Source: JBHJHP01 sp042219855 (GTDB lineage Bacteria > Bacteroidota > Bacteroidia > Bacteroidales > UBA5342). Taken from it: 64,000 nt of DNA. Of this stretch, positions 27,531-36,970 are shown piece after piece. The first letter of the stretch is position 1, and the number at the start of each line of letters is the position of its first letter. The stretch is taken from assembly GCF_042219855.1 (NCBI RefSeq), contig NZ_JBHJHP010000004.1, forward strand, positions 310,001 through 374,000, given 5' to 3'. The notes under the pieces are model-generated. The model was not told where the DNA came from, did not search any database, and saw nothing but the letters and a program-made list of their open reading frames with translations. Position numbers and translations under genes: made by a program.

Positions 27531-29294
27531 CTATTCCTCTTTCAAAGGATTTTGTATTGCCGGGGGTTGTTTCATCAGCATCTGGTTAATACTGTTGAGT
27601 TCATAATCTTCAACCAGAACTGCGTCCGGGTAGATATACGATGTGGCACTTCCACCTCCATAAGGGCCATTGCCACCAATCTGGCTGGTGTTTAAAACAA
27701 CATTGTGATTGGATGTGGCAACAATGTCCTTCATGATATCGAAATCGGATACACCGGGGTTAACACCTGTAATCCGTGTTTCTTTTCCTGTTTTAACATC
27801 CACCTTAAACACATTTACAGGACAATTCAGGCTTCCGGCAATGGCAGGACGGAGAATGATGGCATAATCCAGCCCTTCATCAACAGCCATGTCAATCAGT
27901 TTTTTCCTGAGTTCAGATTTGCTCAGCGGGGCATTGCTTTTTAGAATTACATTGCTTGGGCCTACGGTTGTCGATATACTACCATCACCAATGGCGGATC
28001 GTGAGTGGCCCGTGGAGTAGGGTATGCTTTTAATTGGAATCCGGTTGGTCAGCAGGGTTTTTAATATCCCTGATTCAACGAGCGGAAGCGTGTCTTTAGG
28101 TGCGACACCTTCATTATCAATACTGTAATATCCCATTAGAGGAATGTTGTTATAACTTTTCAAAGAGGGGACATCATATACCGATATCAAATCAGATATC
28201 ACCTTTTTGCCAATCCGTCTCTCCAGTGTGTTGGAGTTTTCGAGGTAGATGCCCCGGTAAGAATTGTTGACCAACTGATCGCGTGATGCAACAAGCCCGC
28301 TGCCTGTGGCGAAAAGGTCACTGAAAACGACTTCACAAACAGCCTGATTTTCGAAAAGGACAGGTCCGGAATACGTATCGTCCCAGTTTTCCATGCCGCA
28401 ACGCTCCATAAGGTTGTCAGCAAAGGTGCGGATGTATGATTTCAGGGTGTCTGCCGGCGGCAGATTAGCTGTGCTTAAGGATTCCAGAGACATATCCTCA
28501 CTCACCAGATCGTTGTATCTGTTGTATGCAGCACCGGTAACGGATAAGGTTATCATGCTTTCCGGAACAGCAAGACGGGTACCCTCTGAATTGATGTAGT
28601 ATCTGTATACCTTTGTATTTGACATATAAACCTGTGACCCGATAATGTCAGGATAGGCAAGGAATACTTTGCTGAGTTCTTTGCTTAATTGTTCAAAGCT
28701 TACGTCTTCAGATGTCCATGAATTATCTTTAACGATGTATTCCCTTGGTTTTTCCTTTGAAAAATCCGGTGCAGGCAGATCATCCTCTGTCATATTTTGT
28801 TGCTTCATGGCTGCCACCTTGTTTTTATACGTTTCCGCAGCACTTTTATATACGTTATCCGTAGCCTTCCATAAATAACGTCTGATACCGTCGTAATCCG
28901 GATCAATTGGCATAGGCATGTATTCATTGTCCCGGTTCACTCTACCTGTATAGTCGTTGTAATTCTCATCTGTCAGTTTATAATCACCTATCATTACACG
29001 TACACCACCACTAAGGCCCCGGTCAGTAACAGACATATTCCGGCCACCCAGAGAGTAGGAATACCGTTCAACTTCAATATCGTAAACAGTATAGGCAATA
29101 TAAAAAGGCTTCTCAAAATCTTTATATACCAGATTTTCCATGTTTCGGTTAAGTTCGTCACTCATGGCCTTCAGGATAACATCGTTAAAAGCAGCTTTAA
29201 CTGTAATGAAGTCTGAAAAAACAAGGAAGAGGGTTAGCATTAAGATTTTACTGACCCGATGTATGTGCGTATTTCTATAGGATATTGTTTTCAT
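27531..29294 (-). CDS. Exported TldE/PmbA-like protein (no HExxxH motif)
   Basis: A 587-residue member of the TldD/PmbA (peptidase U62) family. An N-terminal hydrophobic segment (ILMLTLFLVFSDFITVKA) suggests export, unlike classical cytoplasmic TldE. Family elements include VLFENQAVCEVVFSDLFATGSGLVASRD in the position where TldD has HExxxH, SAIGDGSISTTVGPSNVILK, and DYAIILRPAIAGS near the end. The Zn-binding HExxxH is absent, as expected for the TldE subunit. Its start overlaps the stop of the TldD-like gene by 4 bases (ATGA), so the two are probably made together and form a heterodimeric metalloprotease, here in the periplasm or at the envelope. Confidence 0.85.
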   Translation of the reverse strand: MKTISYRNTHIHRVSKILMLTLFLVFSDFITVKAAFNDVILKAMSDELNRNMENLVYKDFEKPFYIAYTVYDIEVERYSYSLGGRNMSVTDRGLSGGVRVMIGDYKLTDENYNDYTGRVNRDNEYMPMPIDPDYDGIRRYLWKATDNVYKSAAETYKNKVAAMKQQNMTEDDLPAPDFSKEKPREYIVKDNSWTSEDVSFEQLSKELSKVFLAYPDIIGSQVYMSNTKVYRYYINSEGTRLAVPESMITLSVTGAAYNRYNDLVSEDMSLESLSTANLPPADTLKSYIRTFADNLMERCGMENWDDTYSGPVLFENQAVCEVVFSDLFATGSGLVASRDQLVNNSYRGIYLENSNTLERRIGKKVISDLISVYDVPSLKSYNNIPLMGYYSIDNEGVAPKDTLPLVESGILKTLLTNRIPIKSIPYSTGHSRSAIGDGSISTTVGPSNVILKSNAPLSKSELRKKLIDMAVDEGLDYAIILRPAIAGSLNCPVNVFKVDVKTGKETRITGVNPGVSDFDIMKDIVATSNHNVVLNTSQIGGNGPYGGGSATSYIYPDAVLVEDYELNSINQMLMKQPPAIQNPLKEE

Positions 29295-30973
29295 GGCTGT
29301 TCCTGTTTTGCTGATTTGGGTGATGGCAAAATCACCGGTTTAGAAAAGGTTTGAGCACTGCGCTGTGTTTCCACTTTTTTAATAAAGAGCGATGGTGCTA
29401 TGGTTGCAACAGGAACCGAACCTGATTCTGCACCACAAAAACCGTTAAATATGCCCGGTGTTTCACCGGCGGCGGTAATTTCAGAGAACATGGCTAGCGG
29501 TGTTCCGATAAAGTTTACACCCCTGACAAGTTCATCGGGTCTGCCATCTACATAAATACGGTAAACCTCTGTTGGGGTTACGTTAAATACATTGGGAGTG
29601 TACCTGCTGTTGTTGGTAAATCCACCCGATACGGTTTTGATGTAATAGCCATATTCCTTTTTCTGCTTCTTACACTCTTTGATCAGCTTGTTTTTTAACT
29701 TGCTGTCAGAAAGCGGTTTTACAGATTCAATGAACATATTCGACTGACGCGCTACAGGTGACTGACCTGCTGATGCTCTGCCGTGCCCATTGCTGTGCGG
29801 AAGTCCCGGAGCAGGTGTACGGTTCATAAGAAACGTTTTTAACACACCACGTTCAATCACATCTACTCGTCTTGCTTTAACCCCTTCATCGTCATATGCA
29901 TAATGACCGTTAAGATAGGTGTTACTGAGATAATTCTGTGTTGGGTCGAACCATACATTAAACGTTTTAGGCAGAACCATCTTATTCAATTTGTTTTTGA
30001 ACGTATTTCCATTGTTTTCGTCTTTCAGCCGGTGTCCCTCAAGCCGGTGTCCGAAAATCTCATGAAAAAATACCCCTGAAGCCATAGGAGACATAATCAC
30101 AGGTCCGGCATACGGATCGGCCAGCGGCGCTTCATTTAGTTTAAGCAACATGCTTTTAACTTCCATTGCAGCTTCTGTCAATTCGGAATCAGAAGGGAGC
30201 TGATCCGGTGATTCTGCTATAAAATTACGGTGGTACGGTGTATAGTCGCCATCCTCTGATTTGATTACGCCAATCAGATTCAGCATGGCAGCGTTCTTGT
30301 TCTGAACGATCCTGCTGCCCTCTGAATTGAAAAAGTAGGTCCTTTGCTCCAGGTAATCCAGTCCGGCATTACCGGATATGATAACATCACTTTCAGCAAA
30401 AGGGCGACTGTATTTTATCAGTCGTTCTTTCCATATTTCACGTTGACCGTCCGGAAAGGGTATCTCGTTTTCCGGTTCTTTGTACACGTTGGGTGGCTCG
30501 TTGGAGAAATCGTTTTGCTTGCTGATATCCTCTGCCTTCATGGTGTTTTTTAGCTGGATGTATTCCGATTTAACGCGTTCGAAAAGATTACAGGCATTGA
30601 ACCATATGGTTTGCCGTATGCCTTCGGAACTATTGGAAGGAATGACAAAAGCCAGGGTGTTTGAACTGCGTCGCCCACCTTTTAACAGGTGAGTGTTATC
30701 GAATTCATGGTTACCGTAACGCATGGATATGGTACAATACGAAATTTCATTCTGTTCATCACCGGTTAAATAACCGAACGCCGCACTGAGACTATAAGCT
30801 TTGACAACATCTACGCGATAATCCATATAATAGAGGTTGCTGTCCTTATTGCTGAATTCACGGAATTCTCTGTCGAACTCCTGTTCCAGCACCGCATATA
30901 GTTCTCCGTTAGCGGCAAAAACCGGAAGTATGGTTATACAGAGCAGCAGTAAAACAATAGGTTTTTTTATCAT
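29291..30973 (-). CDS. Exported TldD-like metalloprotease subunit
   Basis: A 560-residue protein with a cleavable signal peptide (KPIVLLLLCITILPVFAANG). The TldD active-site motif HEIFGH lies at residues 304-309, within GVFFHEIFGHRLEGHRL. Other family blocks are GHYAYDDEGVKARRVDVIERGVLKTFLMNRTPAPG, GHGRASAGQSPVARQSNMFIE, and GFCGAESGSVPVATIAPSLFI near the end. Classical TldD/TldE act in the cytoplasm on unfolded peptides or antibiotic precursors; both members here have signal-like N-termini, so the substrate is likely extracytoplasmic. The upstream region carries a possible promoter at 31043-31072. Confidence 0.88.
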   Translation of the reverse strand: MIKKPIVLLLLCITILPVFAANGELYAVLEQEFDREFREFSNKDSNLYYMDYRVDVVKAYSLSAAFGYLTGDEQNEISYCTISMRYGNHEFDNTHLLKGGRRSSNTLAFVIPSNSSEGIRQTIWFNACNLFERVKSEYIQLKNTMKAEDISKQNDFSNEPPNVYKEPENEIPFPDGQREIWKERLIKYSRPFAESDVIISGNAGLDYLEQRTYFFNSEGSRIVQNKNAAMLNLIGVIKSEDGDYTPYHRNFIAESPDQLPSDSELTEAAMEVKSMLLKLNEAPLADPYAGPVIMSPMASGVFFHEIFGHRLEGHRLKDENNGNTFKNKLNKMVLPKTFNVWFDPTQNYLSNTYLNGHYAYDDEGVKARRVDVIERGVLKTFLMNRTPAPGLPHSNGHGRASAGQSPVARQSNMFIESVKPLSDSKLKNKLIKECKKQKKEYGYYIKTVSGGFTNNSRYTPNVFNVTPTEVYRIYVDGRPDELVRGVNFIGTPLAMFSEITAAGETPGIFNGFCGAESGSVPVATIAPSLFIKKVETQRSAQTFSKPVILPSPKSAKQEQP

Positions 30974-31042
30974 ATGTGTTGTGTTTACAGGTGAATTGAG
31001 CGCCTTTTAACTATATAAACAGACCTGTTAAATATTTACCTT

Positions 31043-31072
31043 TAAAGATAATATTGTTTTTGGAAAAACAAA
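31043..31072 (-). promoter_or_regulatory. Candidate promoter of the tldD/tldE-like operon
   Basis: On the minus strand TTTG (31072-31069) is followed after 18 bases by TATCTTTA (31050-31043), 7 of 8 matches to the Bacteroidota -7 element TAnnTTTG. It lies about 70 bases before the start codon. Confidence 0.4.
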
Positions 31073-31176
31073 GAAGCCTGTGCAAGATAGAGTTTGGATA
31101 AACGGTTTTTCGGAAATACTAACATCCTGAATCTTGTTTTTAGATGCATGAAATTTCTGTTGTCCGGTTAAAACTT

Positions 31177-31339
31177 CAGAGATTCCTCGCTTCACTCAGA
31201 ATGACAGGCAGTTGCTGGCTGCTGGGCTGGAGGATGGGGTTGGTTTGCTACAGATTCGAAAACCAACCCCATCCTCCAGCCCCATATGAACCTGAGAGAC
31301 TGTCATTCTGAGCGTAATAAAATGAAGCGAAGAATCTTT
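31177..31339. repeat. Nested palindromic repeat element (REP/MITE-like)
   Basis: An inner perfect 23-bp inverted repeat (31224-31246 and 31260-31282, 13-base loop) rich in GGGG/CCCC is nested in an outer imperfect inverted repeat. Its left arm includes CTCAGAATGACAG (31195-31207) and its right arm CTGTCATTCTGAG (31300-31312). Outside these, GATTCCTCGCTTCA on the left (from 31181) matches GAAGCGAAGAATC on the right with one change, and the right arm carries about 10 extra bases. It stands between divergent gene starts, so it is not a terminator. The arms resemble a short dispersed repeat common in this phylum, but the copy number needs the genome. Confidence 0.75.
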
Positions 31340-31405
31340 AATTAATATTGGTTTTTTAATCGGACGATAATGGCATGAAATATAAAACTGTTAATCAACT
31401 TTAAT

Positions 31406-31438
31406 TTTGTAAATAAACCAATATTCTAAGTACTTTAG
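31406..31438 (+). promoter_or_regulatory. Candidate promoter of nudC
   Basis: TTTG (31406-31409), a 21-base spacer, then TACTTTAG (31431-31438), close to the Bacteroidota TTTG/TAnnTTTG pair. It ends 19 bases before the start codon, giving a very short leader. Confidence 0.5.
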
Positions 31439-31457
31439 CGGTTCCAAAGACAAATGT

Positions 31458-32291
31458 ATGATTCAGGATATTTTTCCGCACCGTTTTGAAAACCAGTATC
31501 TCCCTGATCAGAAATTAAATGAAGAAAGTTTTGTGTTTCATTTTACAGGAAATGATCTTTTACTTAAAATGAATGGGGATGTAATTGAACTGCCTAAAGT
31601 TAAGGATATATCTTTCAGTCAGGATAAGATAAGTCCGACCTTTTTGTTTATGTTCGATGAAACGTCCTGTTTTTTATTAAGCGGTGATATTGCATTCAAG
31701 CATCCTGATCTGGCTTATAATGAGATCAGTTTCTTCAGACGCATCAGTCAGCAGGAGATTGCCTGGGTCAGTCTGGCAGCCTATCACCTTAAAAACTGGT
31801 ATGAGCAAAACCGGTTTTGCGGAAAATGCGGGTCAAAAACAAAACATAAACCTGAAGAAAGAGCACTGATCTGTCCTGAATGTGTTACGGTTGTTTACCC
31901 TAAAATATCGCCTGCAGTTATCGTGGCAATCATAAGTGACGATAAAATCCTGCTTGCCCGCAATACGAATTTTCCGGGAAGCTGGTTTTCTTTAATTGCC
32001 GGCTATGTGGATGTGGGTGAAACCCTTGAAGATGCCGTAAAGCGAGAAGTAATGGAGGAAGTTGGGATTGAGGTTCAAAACATCAGGTATTACAACAGTC
32101 AGCCATGGCCCCTGTCCGGTTCAATGATGATTGGTTTCATTGCACAAGCAAATGCAACACAACCCATTGTTATAGATGAAAAAGAAATAGCTGAAGCGGC
32201 CTGGTTCACCCGTGATAATTTACCTGCACATCCTTCTGTAATCAGTATTGCCGGTGAAATTATCGGAAAATTTGAACGAGGTGAGCTTTAG
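31458..32291 (+). CDS. nudC: NAD+ diphosphatase / NAD-cap decapping Nudix hydrolase
   Basis: A 277-residue NudC-type enzyme that splits NADH/NAD+ into NMN(H) and AMP and, in studied bacteria, removes NAD caps from RNA. A zinc ribbon has Cys121-x2-Cys124 and Cys139-x2-Cys142, followed by VVYPKISPAVIVAI. The Nudix box GYVDVGETLEDAVKREVMEEVGI fits Gx5Ex7REUxEExGU exactly, and the NudC-specific SQPWPLSGSMM lies just after it. The length and domain order match the family. It is a single-gene unit with its own promoter candidate; the next gene is convergent. Confidence 0.93.
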   Translation: MIQDIFPHRFENQYLPDQKLNEESFVFHFTGNDLLLKMNGDVIELPKVKDISFSQDKISPTFLFMFDETSCFLLSGDIAFKHPDLAYNEISFFRRISQQEIAWVSLAAYHLKNWYEQNRFCGKCGSKTKHKPEERALICPECVTVVYPKISPAVIVAIISDDKILLARNTNFPGSWFSLIAGYVDVGETLEDAVKREVMEEVGIEVQNIRYYNSQPWPLSGSMMIGFIAQANATQPIVIDEKEIAEAAWFTRDNLPAHPSVISIAGEIIGKFERGEL

Positions 32292-32330
32292 GATGCAGCT
32301 GTAAAGAACCTTTTCTTTTCAGTTAATGCG

Positions 32331-32891
32331 TTAATTGTTCCCAAGTATTTTATTAAACCCAATGCGGAAGCCAATTGTCAGATAAAATCCGGGATCACTT
32401 CTCGATATCCGGTCTGACAATTCACTAAAATTATCATCATACCAGGGAGTTGATAATCCCAGATACGGTTCTGCCACTAACCAGTTATTTATCTTGTGTT
32501 TATAAGTCAGTTTCAATCCAGGGACAAAGCCCACGGAAGTGTGTTGAGAACGGTACGAGTCTCTCTGGAAATCAGGATGATTCATATATGCCAGGCCGGC
32601 ATATAAACCTACATTGAACCCGCTGAAGCTACCGGCATTGAAATAGTGCCTGAGTTCAACTGCCGCTTCAGTGCCGAATGCCGGGTTAGGAAATTTTTCG
32701 AAGAGGGATACCGCGCCGGCACCTCCCCAAAAATTGACTGTGTTGCGTTGGGTAAACGAAAATTCATAACTGGCTATTCCTTCCAGGGATAATGCTACGC
32801 CACCATCTTTATAAGGTGAGTAAATAACATCCGCTACTGCTGATAAACTCAGAATGCAGATAAGTAATAAAAGGCAGGATATTCGTTTCAT
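32331..32891 (-). CDS. Small outer-membrane beta-barrel-like protein
   Basis: A 186-residue protein with a signal peptide (ISCLLLLICILSLSAVAD). The mature part alternates aromatic and polar residues in strand-like stretches (GFNVGLYAGLAYM; HTSVGFVPGLKLTYKHKI; WLVAEPYLGLSTPWYDD; GFYLTIGFRIGF), as in 8-strand outer-membrane barrels. I do not recognise a specific family. It lies 12 bases after the DUF3857-like gene on the same strand and is probably the last gene of that operon. Confidence 0.65.
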   Translation of the reverse strand: MKRISCLLLLICILSLSAVADVIYSPYKDGGVALSLEGIASYEFSFTQRNTVNFWGGAGAVSLFEKFPNPAFGTEAAVELRHYFNAGSFSGFNVGLYAGLAYMNHPDFQRDSYRSQHTSVGFVPGLKLTYKHKINNWLVAEPYLGLSTPWYDDNFSELSDRISRSDPGFYLTIGFRIGFNKILGNN

Positions 32892-32903
32892 AATTTGAGT
32901 GAT

Positions 32904-34940
32904 TTAAGAGTTTGGTTTGGTTGTTATCATTATACGCATATTCTTTACATCCTGAACCAGTTTGTTTAGGACTTTTAATTGTTCATAATCTTCTTTGGGG
33001 ATTAAATCTCTGAATATTTTGTAATGTGACTGAAGAACCAGCTGATTGTTATTCACAATATTCAGTTTAAAAATATACTCACCGAAGTTATTATGAATTT
33101 CTTTTTCAATACTTTCATTTCCAAGTAGTTCTATCTTGACCGGAAAATTAAGCACAAGTAGGAATAGGTCAGTGAAGGTATAATCCAGGTAATAATTAAG
33201 ATCCATAGAATCCTGCTTGCTTTCTATCAAAGAATGCTGGATAAGGTCTTCAAGGGTGATGCTGATTATAGAGTCATTGATAAACGTAATGTTATTTTTA
33301 ACAGTTCCTTCGGCACAAAATTTAAAGGTAAAAGGTCTGGTTGATTTTAGATCCGTTTCAAGTACAGTATCAATTTCAAATGCGCTTTCATTTCCTTCAT
33401 ATTCGTTGTATGCATTATAAAAATCTTTTGCGTCTTCATCCTGATACAGCATGGTTATAAAACTTCTGATGTCAGTAGAAAGTCCTCCTGATACAGAGAC
33501 GTTGGATTTAAATGTTGATGTTTTTGTTATGGGATCTACATCGCAATAATAAATAAGCTTTGAATTGTTTGATCCCGGGCTGAATCCTGGCAGCTTCACA
33601 ATCTGTGTTATAACGGAATCAACCTCTGCCATTTTGAGGTCATAATTTATAAACTGGTCGCTTTTCTTTTTAATTTCGTATTTGTAAGGTTTTACCAATA
33701 CAGCAACCGTATTATATATTGAAGTCGGGATCTCGTCTATCTGGTATTTGAAAGATTCATTCGGTGGATATAAAAGGCTTAAAGATCCATCGTTGTTTTC
33801 AAATCCAAAGAAAATGTGTTCGTATTCACCTTTTCTTAAGTAATACGGATCCAGTACGCCGGAGCGTTTATCTCTGGCAAACACAGCCCAGTAATTAATA
33901 TCCAGATCTTCAAGAAGTTGCCGGTACATCCTCCGGATGCTTATGGGGTCGAAATGTTTCTCTTTTAAGAAATATCCACTTGATTTAATAAATTCGTCTT
34001 CTGTTGTTGGTTCAATTGTATAGTTCCGGTTGAGTTCATCTATTAAAAGTTTAAACTGAAAGAACTTGCTGCTGTCCTGTGCATCTCCGATTACTCGTCT
34101 TTTCCATCGTTTATAATATGTAGAGTTTTCATAATCGAGTAATATGGGTTGTGTTATAAAATTAAACTCTGTGTTATAGACATCTTTCCATGTTTTTAGT
34201 TCATCATCTTTTTTGTCAACTGCATAATACAAATATGGTAATTCACATGGCAGACAAGTGTATTGGTTTTCAACGATGCCGGGTATATTTTCCATTTTGA
34301 ATACGCAGTAAATGAGTGTGTCATTTGCGATGGTCATAGGATCAGGAAAACCATTATAGGTTTTGTATCTCACGATTAACTCAGGAGATGTTTTTAAAGT
34401 ATATTCTGTAGTTAAACTAGGTATTTCGCTGTATAAGTTGACAAATCCTCTGAGTTGACTTGCAGATACGGTTTCCCAGAAAATGTAGTTGAACTCAATA
34501 GTATCACCCGGCTCTACACCAGGAATCGGATAACTGATAAGATCCGTATTGTCTATTGATTTTTTATGTTTAAAGAACAGTGCCGAATCCAGTTCTACAA
34601 TTGAACCATCAGCCTTTAATGTTCTGATGCCAAATTTTTCAAGGTGGTTCCTGGCAATTTTATTTAATCGTATAAAGGAATACTCATCAACGCCTTTTCT
34701 GGAATTAATGATGAGTTTACTTTTATTGGAAGTGTATTTTTTATATCGGTTCCAGTTTTTGATGTAAGAAATATCGGTGTAGGAGTATTTGTAATATGCG
34801 TCTGCTTTTTCTGTATAGATCCTGAAGGATTCATCTGAAATACTATCAGATGCGAGTGTGGAAACACTGCTAATTAAACAGACCGATACCAGTATCAGTA
34901 ACTTAAATTTTGTTTTTAACTTTGAGAATAAGTGGTTCAT
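32904..34940 (-). CDS. DUF3857/transglutaminase-like protein, apparently inactive copy
   Basis: A 678-residue exported protein (signal LLILVSVCLISSVSTLAS). The N-terminal DUF3857 region is visible as GIRTLKADGSIVELDSALFFKHK and YPIPGVEPGDTIEFNYIF. In the central part the place of the catalytic GxC of transglutaminase-like domains reads HFDPISIRRMYRQLLEDLDI, with no Cys, and the expected Asp region reads LLYPPNE, though a His in EYEHIFFGFE remains. This copy therefore looks non-catalytic. Its first 38 bases overlap the end of the upstream homologue, which keeps the Cys-His-Asp set. The pair may form a cell-envelope complex; the function is unknown. Confidence 0.75.
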   Translation of the reverse strand: MNHLFSKLKTKFKLLILVSVCLISSVSTLASDSISDESFRIYTEKADAYYKYSYTDISYIKNWNRYKKYTSNKSKLIINSRKGVDEYSFIRLNKIARNHLEKFGIRTLKADGSIVELDSALFFKHKKSIDNTDLISYPIPGVEPGDTIEFNYIFWETVSASQLRGFVNLYSEIPSLTTEYTLKTSPELIVRYKTYNGFPDPMTIANDTLIYCVFKMENIPGIVENQYTCLPCELPYLYYAVDKKDDELKTWKDVYNTEFNFITQPILLDYENSTYYKRWKRRVIGDAQDSSKFFQFKLLIDELNRNYTIEPTTEDEFIKSSGYFLKEKHFDPISIRRMYRQLLEDLDINYWAVFARDKRSGVLDPYYLRKGEYEHIFFGFENNDGSLSLLYPPNESFKYQIDEIPTSIYNTVAVLVKPYKYEIKKKSDQFINYDLKMAEVDSVITQIVKLPGFSPGSNNSKLIYYCDVDPITKTSTFKSNVSVSGGLSTDIRSFITMLYQDEDAKDFYNAYNEYEGNESAFEIDTVLETDLKSTRPFTFKFCAEGTVKNNITFINDSIISITLEDLIQHSLIESKQDSMDLNYYLDYTFTDLFLLVLNFPVKIELLGNESIEKEIHNNFGEYIFKLNIVNNNQLVLQSHYKIFRDLIPKEDYEQLKVLNKLVQDVKNMRIMITTKPNS

Positions 34941-36738
34941 CTTTAAATTTCTTGAACGAATTTAAAATATCATTGATGTTATCCGTATTTTCTTTTGTGG
35001 TAAACACATCATCAAATGAAAAGTCGTACTGATATTCAATTATCTCATTTGTAGGTGAGTAAATTTTTATGTGAAGAAACATTCCTTCATGAGAATACTT
35101 ATGTTCTATGGGTTCAAACGGTTCTACTGGTTCCGACAGCTTAAGTCTGAGTCTTAACCGTTTTTCAAACGGGTTACCGACATAGGTGCCTTCCAGAAGG
35201 GTTTCTCTTTCATTGTTTTCAAATAAATCAGGAATAAAATCCAGAAACAGATAATCATTGTCACCCGAACTGAATTTTTTCCCGCTGACACTCATAAAGC
35301 CACTACCGGAAACAGTGGTATCGGTGCAGTTAAAATTAAATTCATCAACTTTCTGATGATTGAAAGTATTCTCATAATGTTTGATACTAAACGAGTTAAT
35401 TTCGGAGGTTGTTAAATCAAGGATTTTCCGCTTCAGATAATTTCCTGATATACCATTATAAGTTACATTAAATGTTCCTGACATTCGTTTTTTATCGGGA
35501 ACATCTTCAAGAGAAATATTGTAGCTAATTAAATTCTGCTCTGGTGTATAAGCATCACATGTGTAAAATTCGGCATTTTCAGGTGCAATAATAAACAATG
35601 AACGATTCTGAATACTTTCCACAGGTTGATATAATCTGTGAATCGGATCGGTTGGGTCCAGTAAAACGGTTTTGTTATTCAAATAAGCGATACAGATAAG
35701 ATGGTTGGCAGAACAAAGTGATGGATAGTCACAATTGCATATGTGGTTAAATGTGGACGCCAAAGCAATTGTACTGTTTATTCCTTTGTATTTAAGTGCT
35801 TCACATAAAAAATTTGAAAGAGCCTTGCAGTCACCCTGCTTGCTTCGGAACACTTCGTTAACATGGGAAGGGATAAAAGCTCCCATTCCAATTTCAATGG
35901 CAACATATTTAAAGTTTGATTTCACATAATTGTAAAGTATGCTGGTGATTTCTTCTGGATTATTCAGACCGTCAGTTAGCTCATCAATTTTTGCCAAAGC
36001 AATAGAATCAAGACCTTTACTTGGGCCAATCTTTTCGAGATACCAGTCTTTTAAGTAATTCTTTGCACTGCTATTGTATGATCTGGGATATACAATTGTA
36101 CGCATTAATGGCACCTTGAGGTTTTTATATATACCAAAGAGCATTAATGGATCCGATTTGACTATAACGGGTGCGGTTTTTATATGCCACGTCGTAGAAT
36201 TATCTTTTTTTAAAGAATCAATAGTCAGATATTTTAGAGAGTCATTTTTGACTATGTCGTACCGGAACCAGAAGTAGTCTGGAACAGATATGCTGTACAC
36301 TATTGTATCAACATCATAATAGGAAAAAAAAGGAAGATTTGAAAGATACATCAACTCATCGCAGTGGAGTTGGTATGATATCCTGGCTCGTGTTTCCTGC
36401 GGTAAAATAACGTATTTTACTTTTTTACTTGTAAGGTAATCTAATTCTACATCATCTTCTTTTATCAGAGGGTTTTTAATCGTTTTTAATCTTCTTCCTT
36501 TTCGTTCTGAAAGTGTAATTTGTGTCAGACTTTCCATCTGTTCATCATAAATAACAGGAAAACCAACACTTTCTTCATTAGCATAGAAATCCACTGTTAT
36601 ATATCTGGTAAATGAGCTGTCATTATTGACCAGAATGTTTTCTGCAATGCGACTGATGTGCAGGTCTTGTGAAAACCCTGACAGGTTTATCATAAGTAAA
36701 CAATAACAAATATACCAACCGGAAAGTGTTTTTTTCAT
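34903..36738 (-). CDS. DUF3857/transglutaminase-like protein, catalytic set intact
   Basis: A 611-residue exported protein (signal SGWYICYCLLMINLSGFSQD). The DUF3857 region occupies about residues 30-230. The transglutaminase-like core at about 270-390 shows VFRSKQGDCKALSNFLCEALKYKGI with Cys304, then SANHLICIAYLNNKTVLLDPTDP, supplying the His and Asp of a papain-like triad. The C-terminal part is beta-rich. Such proteins are common in Bacteroidota and presumed periplasmic or surface enzymes acting on peptide bonds or crosslinks, without a proven substrate. It is the first gene of a three-gene minus-strand operon (36738 to 32331). Confidence 0.82.
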   Translation of the reverse strand: MKKTLSGWYICYCLLMINLSGFSQDLHISRIAENILVNNDSSFTRYITVDFYANEESVGFPVIYDEQMESLTQITLSERKGRRLKTIKNPLIKEDDVELDYLTSKKVKYVILPQETRARISYQLHCDELMYLSNLPFFSYYDVDTIVYSISVPDYFWFRYDIVKNDSLKYLTIDSLKKDNSTTWHIKTAPVIVKSDPLMLFGIYKNLKVPLMRTIVYPRSYNSSAKNYLKDWYLEKIGPSKGLDSIALAKIDELTDGLNNPEEITSILYNYVKSNFKYVAIEIGMGAFIPSHVNEVFRSKQGDCKALSNFLCEALKYKGINSTIALASTFNHICNCDYPSLCSANHLICIAYLNNKTVLLDPTDPIHRLYQPVESIQNRSLFIIAPENAEFYTCDAYTPEQNLISYNISLEDVPDKKRMSGTFNVTYNGISGNYLKRKILDLTTSEINSFSIKHYENTFNHQKVDEFNFNCTDTTVSGSGFMSVSGKKFSSGDNDYLFLDFIPDLFENNERETLLEGTYVGNPFEKRLRLRLKLSEPVEPFEPIEHKYSHEGMFLHIKIYSPTNEIIEYQYDFSFDDVFTTKENTDNINDILNSFKKFKDEPLILKVKNKI

Positions 36739-36970
36739 ACGGTAATTTTCTCTATTGGCTGGATACTAAGATAAGAATTAAAGATGAAATTGCAATGCTT
36801 GCCTGAAGTATTTGAGGTGTTAAACATAATCATTTCAGAATATTCAGAGGTGAGTCACACTTAATTAGATGGTTATACGGAGATGATTTTAAATTTTTCA
36901 GAACGTTTAATTAAAATGTCAGGCCTCCGGTTAATTTTATTAATTTTATGCCCGCTTTAAATGTAGAATT

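Larger units (their letters stand above)
30974..31457. other. 484-base divergent intergenic region between tldD-like and nudC
   Basis: Both flanking genes start here and read outward. The region holds candidate promoters for each (31043-31072 minus, 31406-31438 plus) and, between them, the nested palindromic element at 31177-31339. No coding sequence is evident. Confidence 0.65.
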
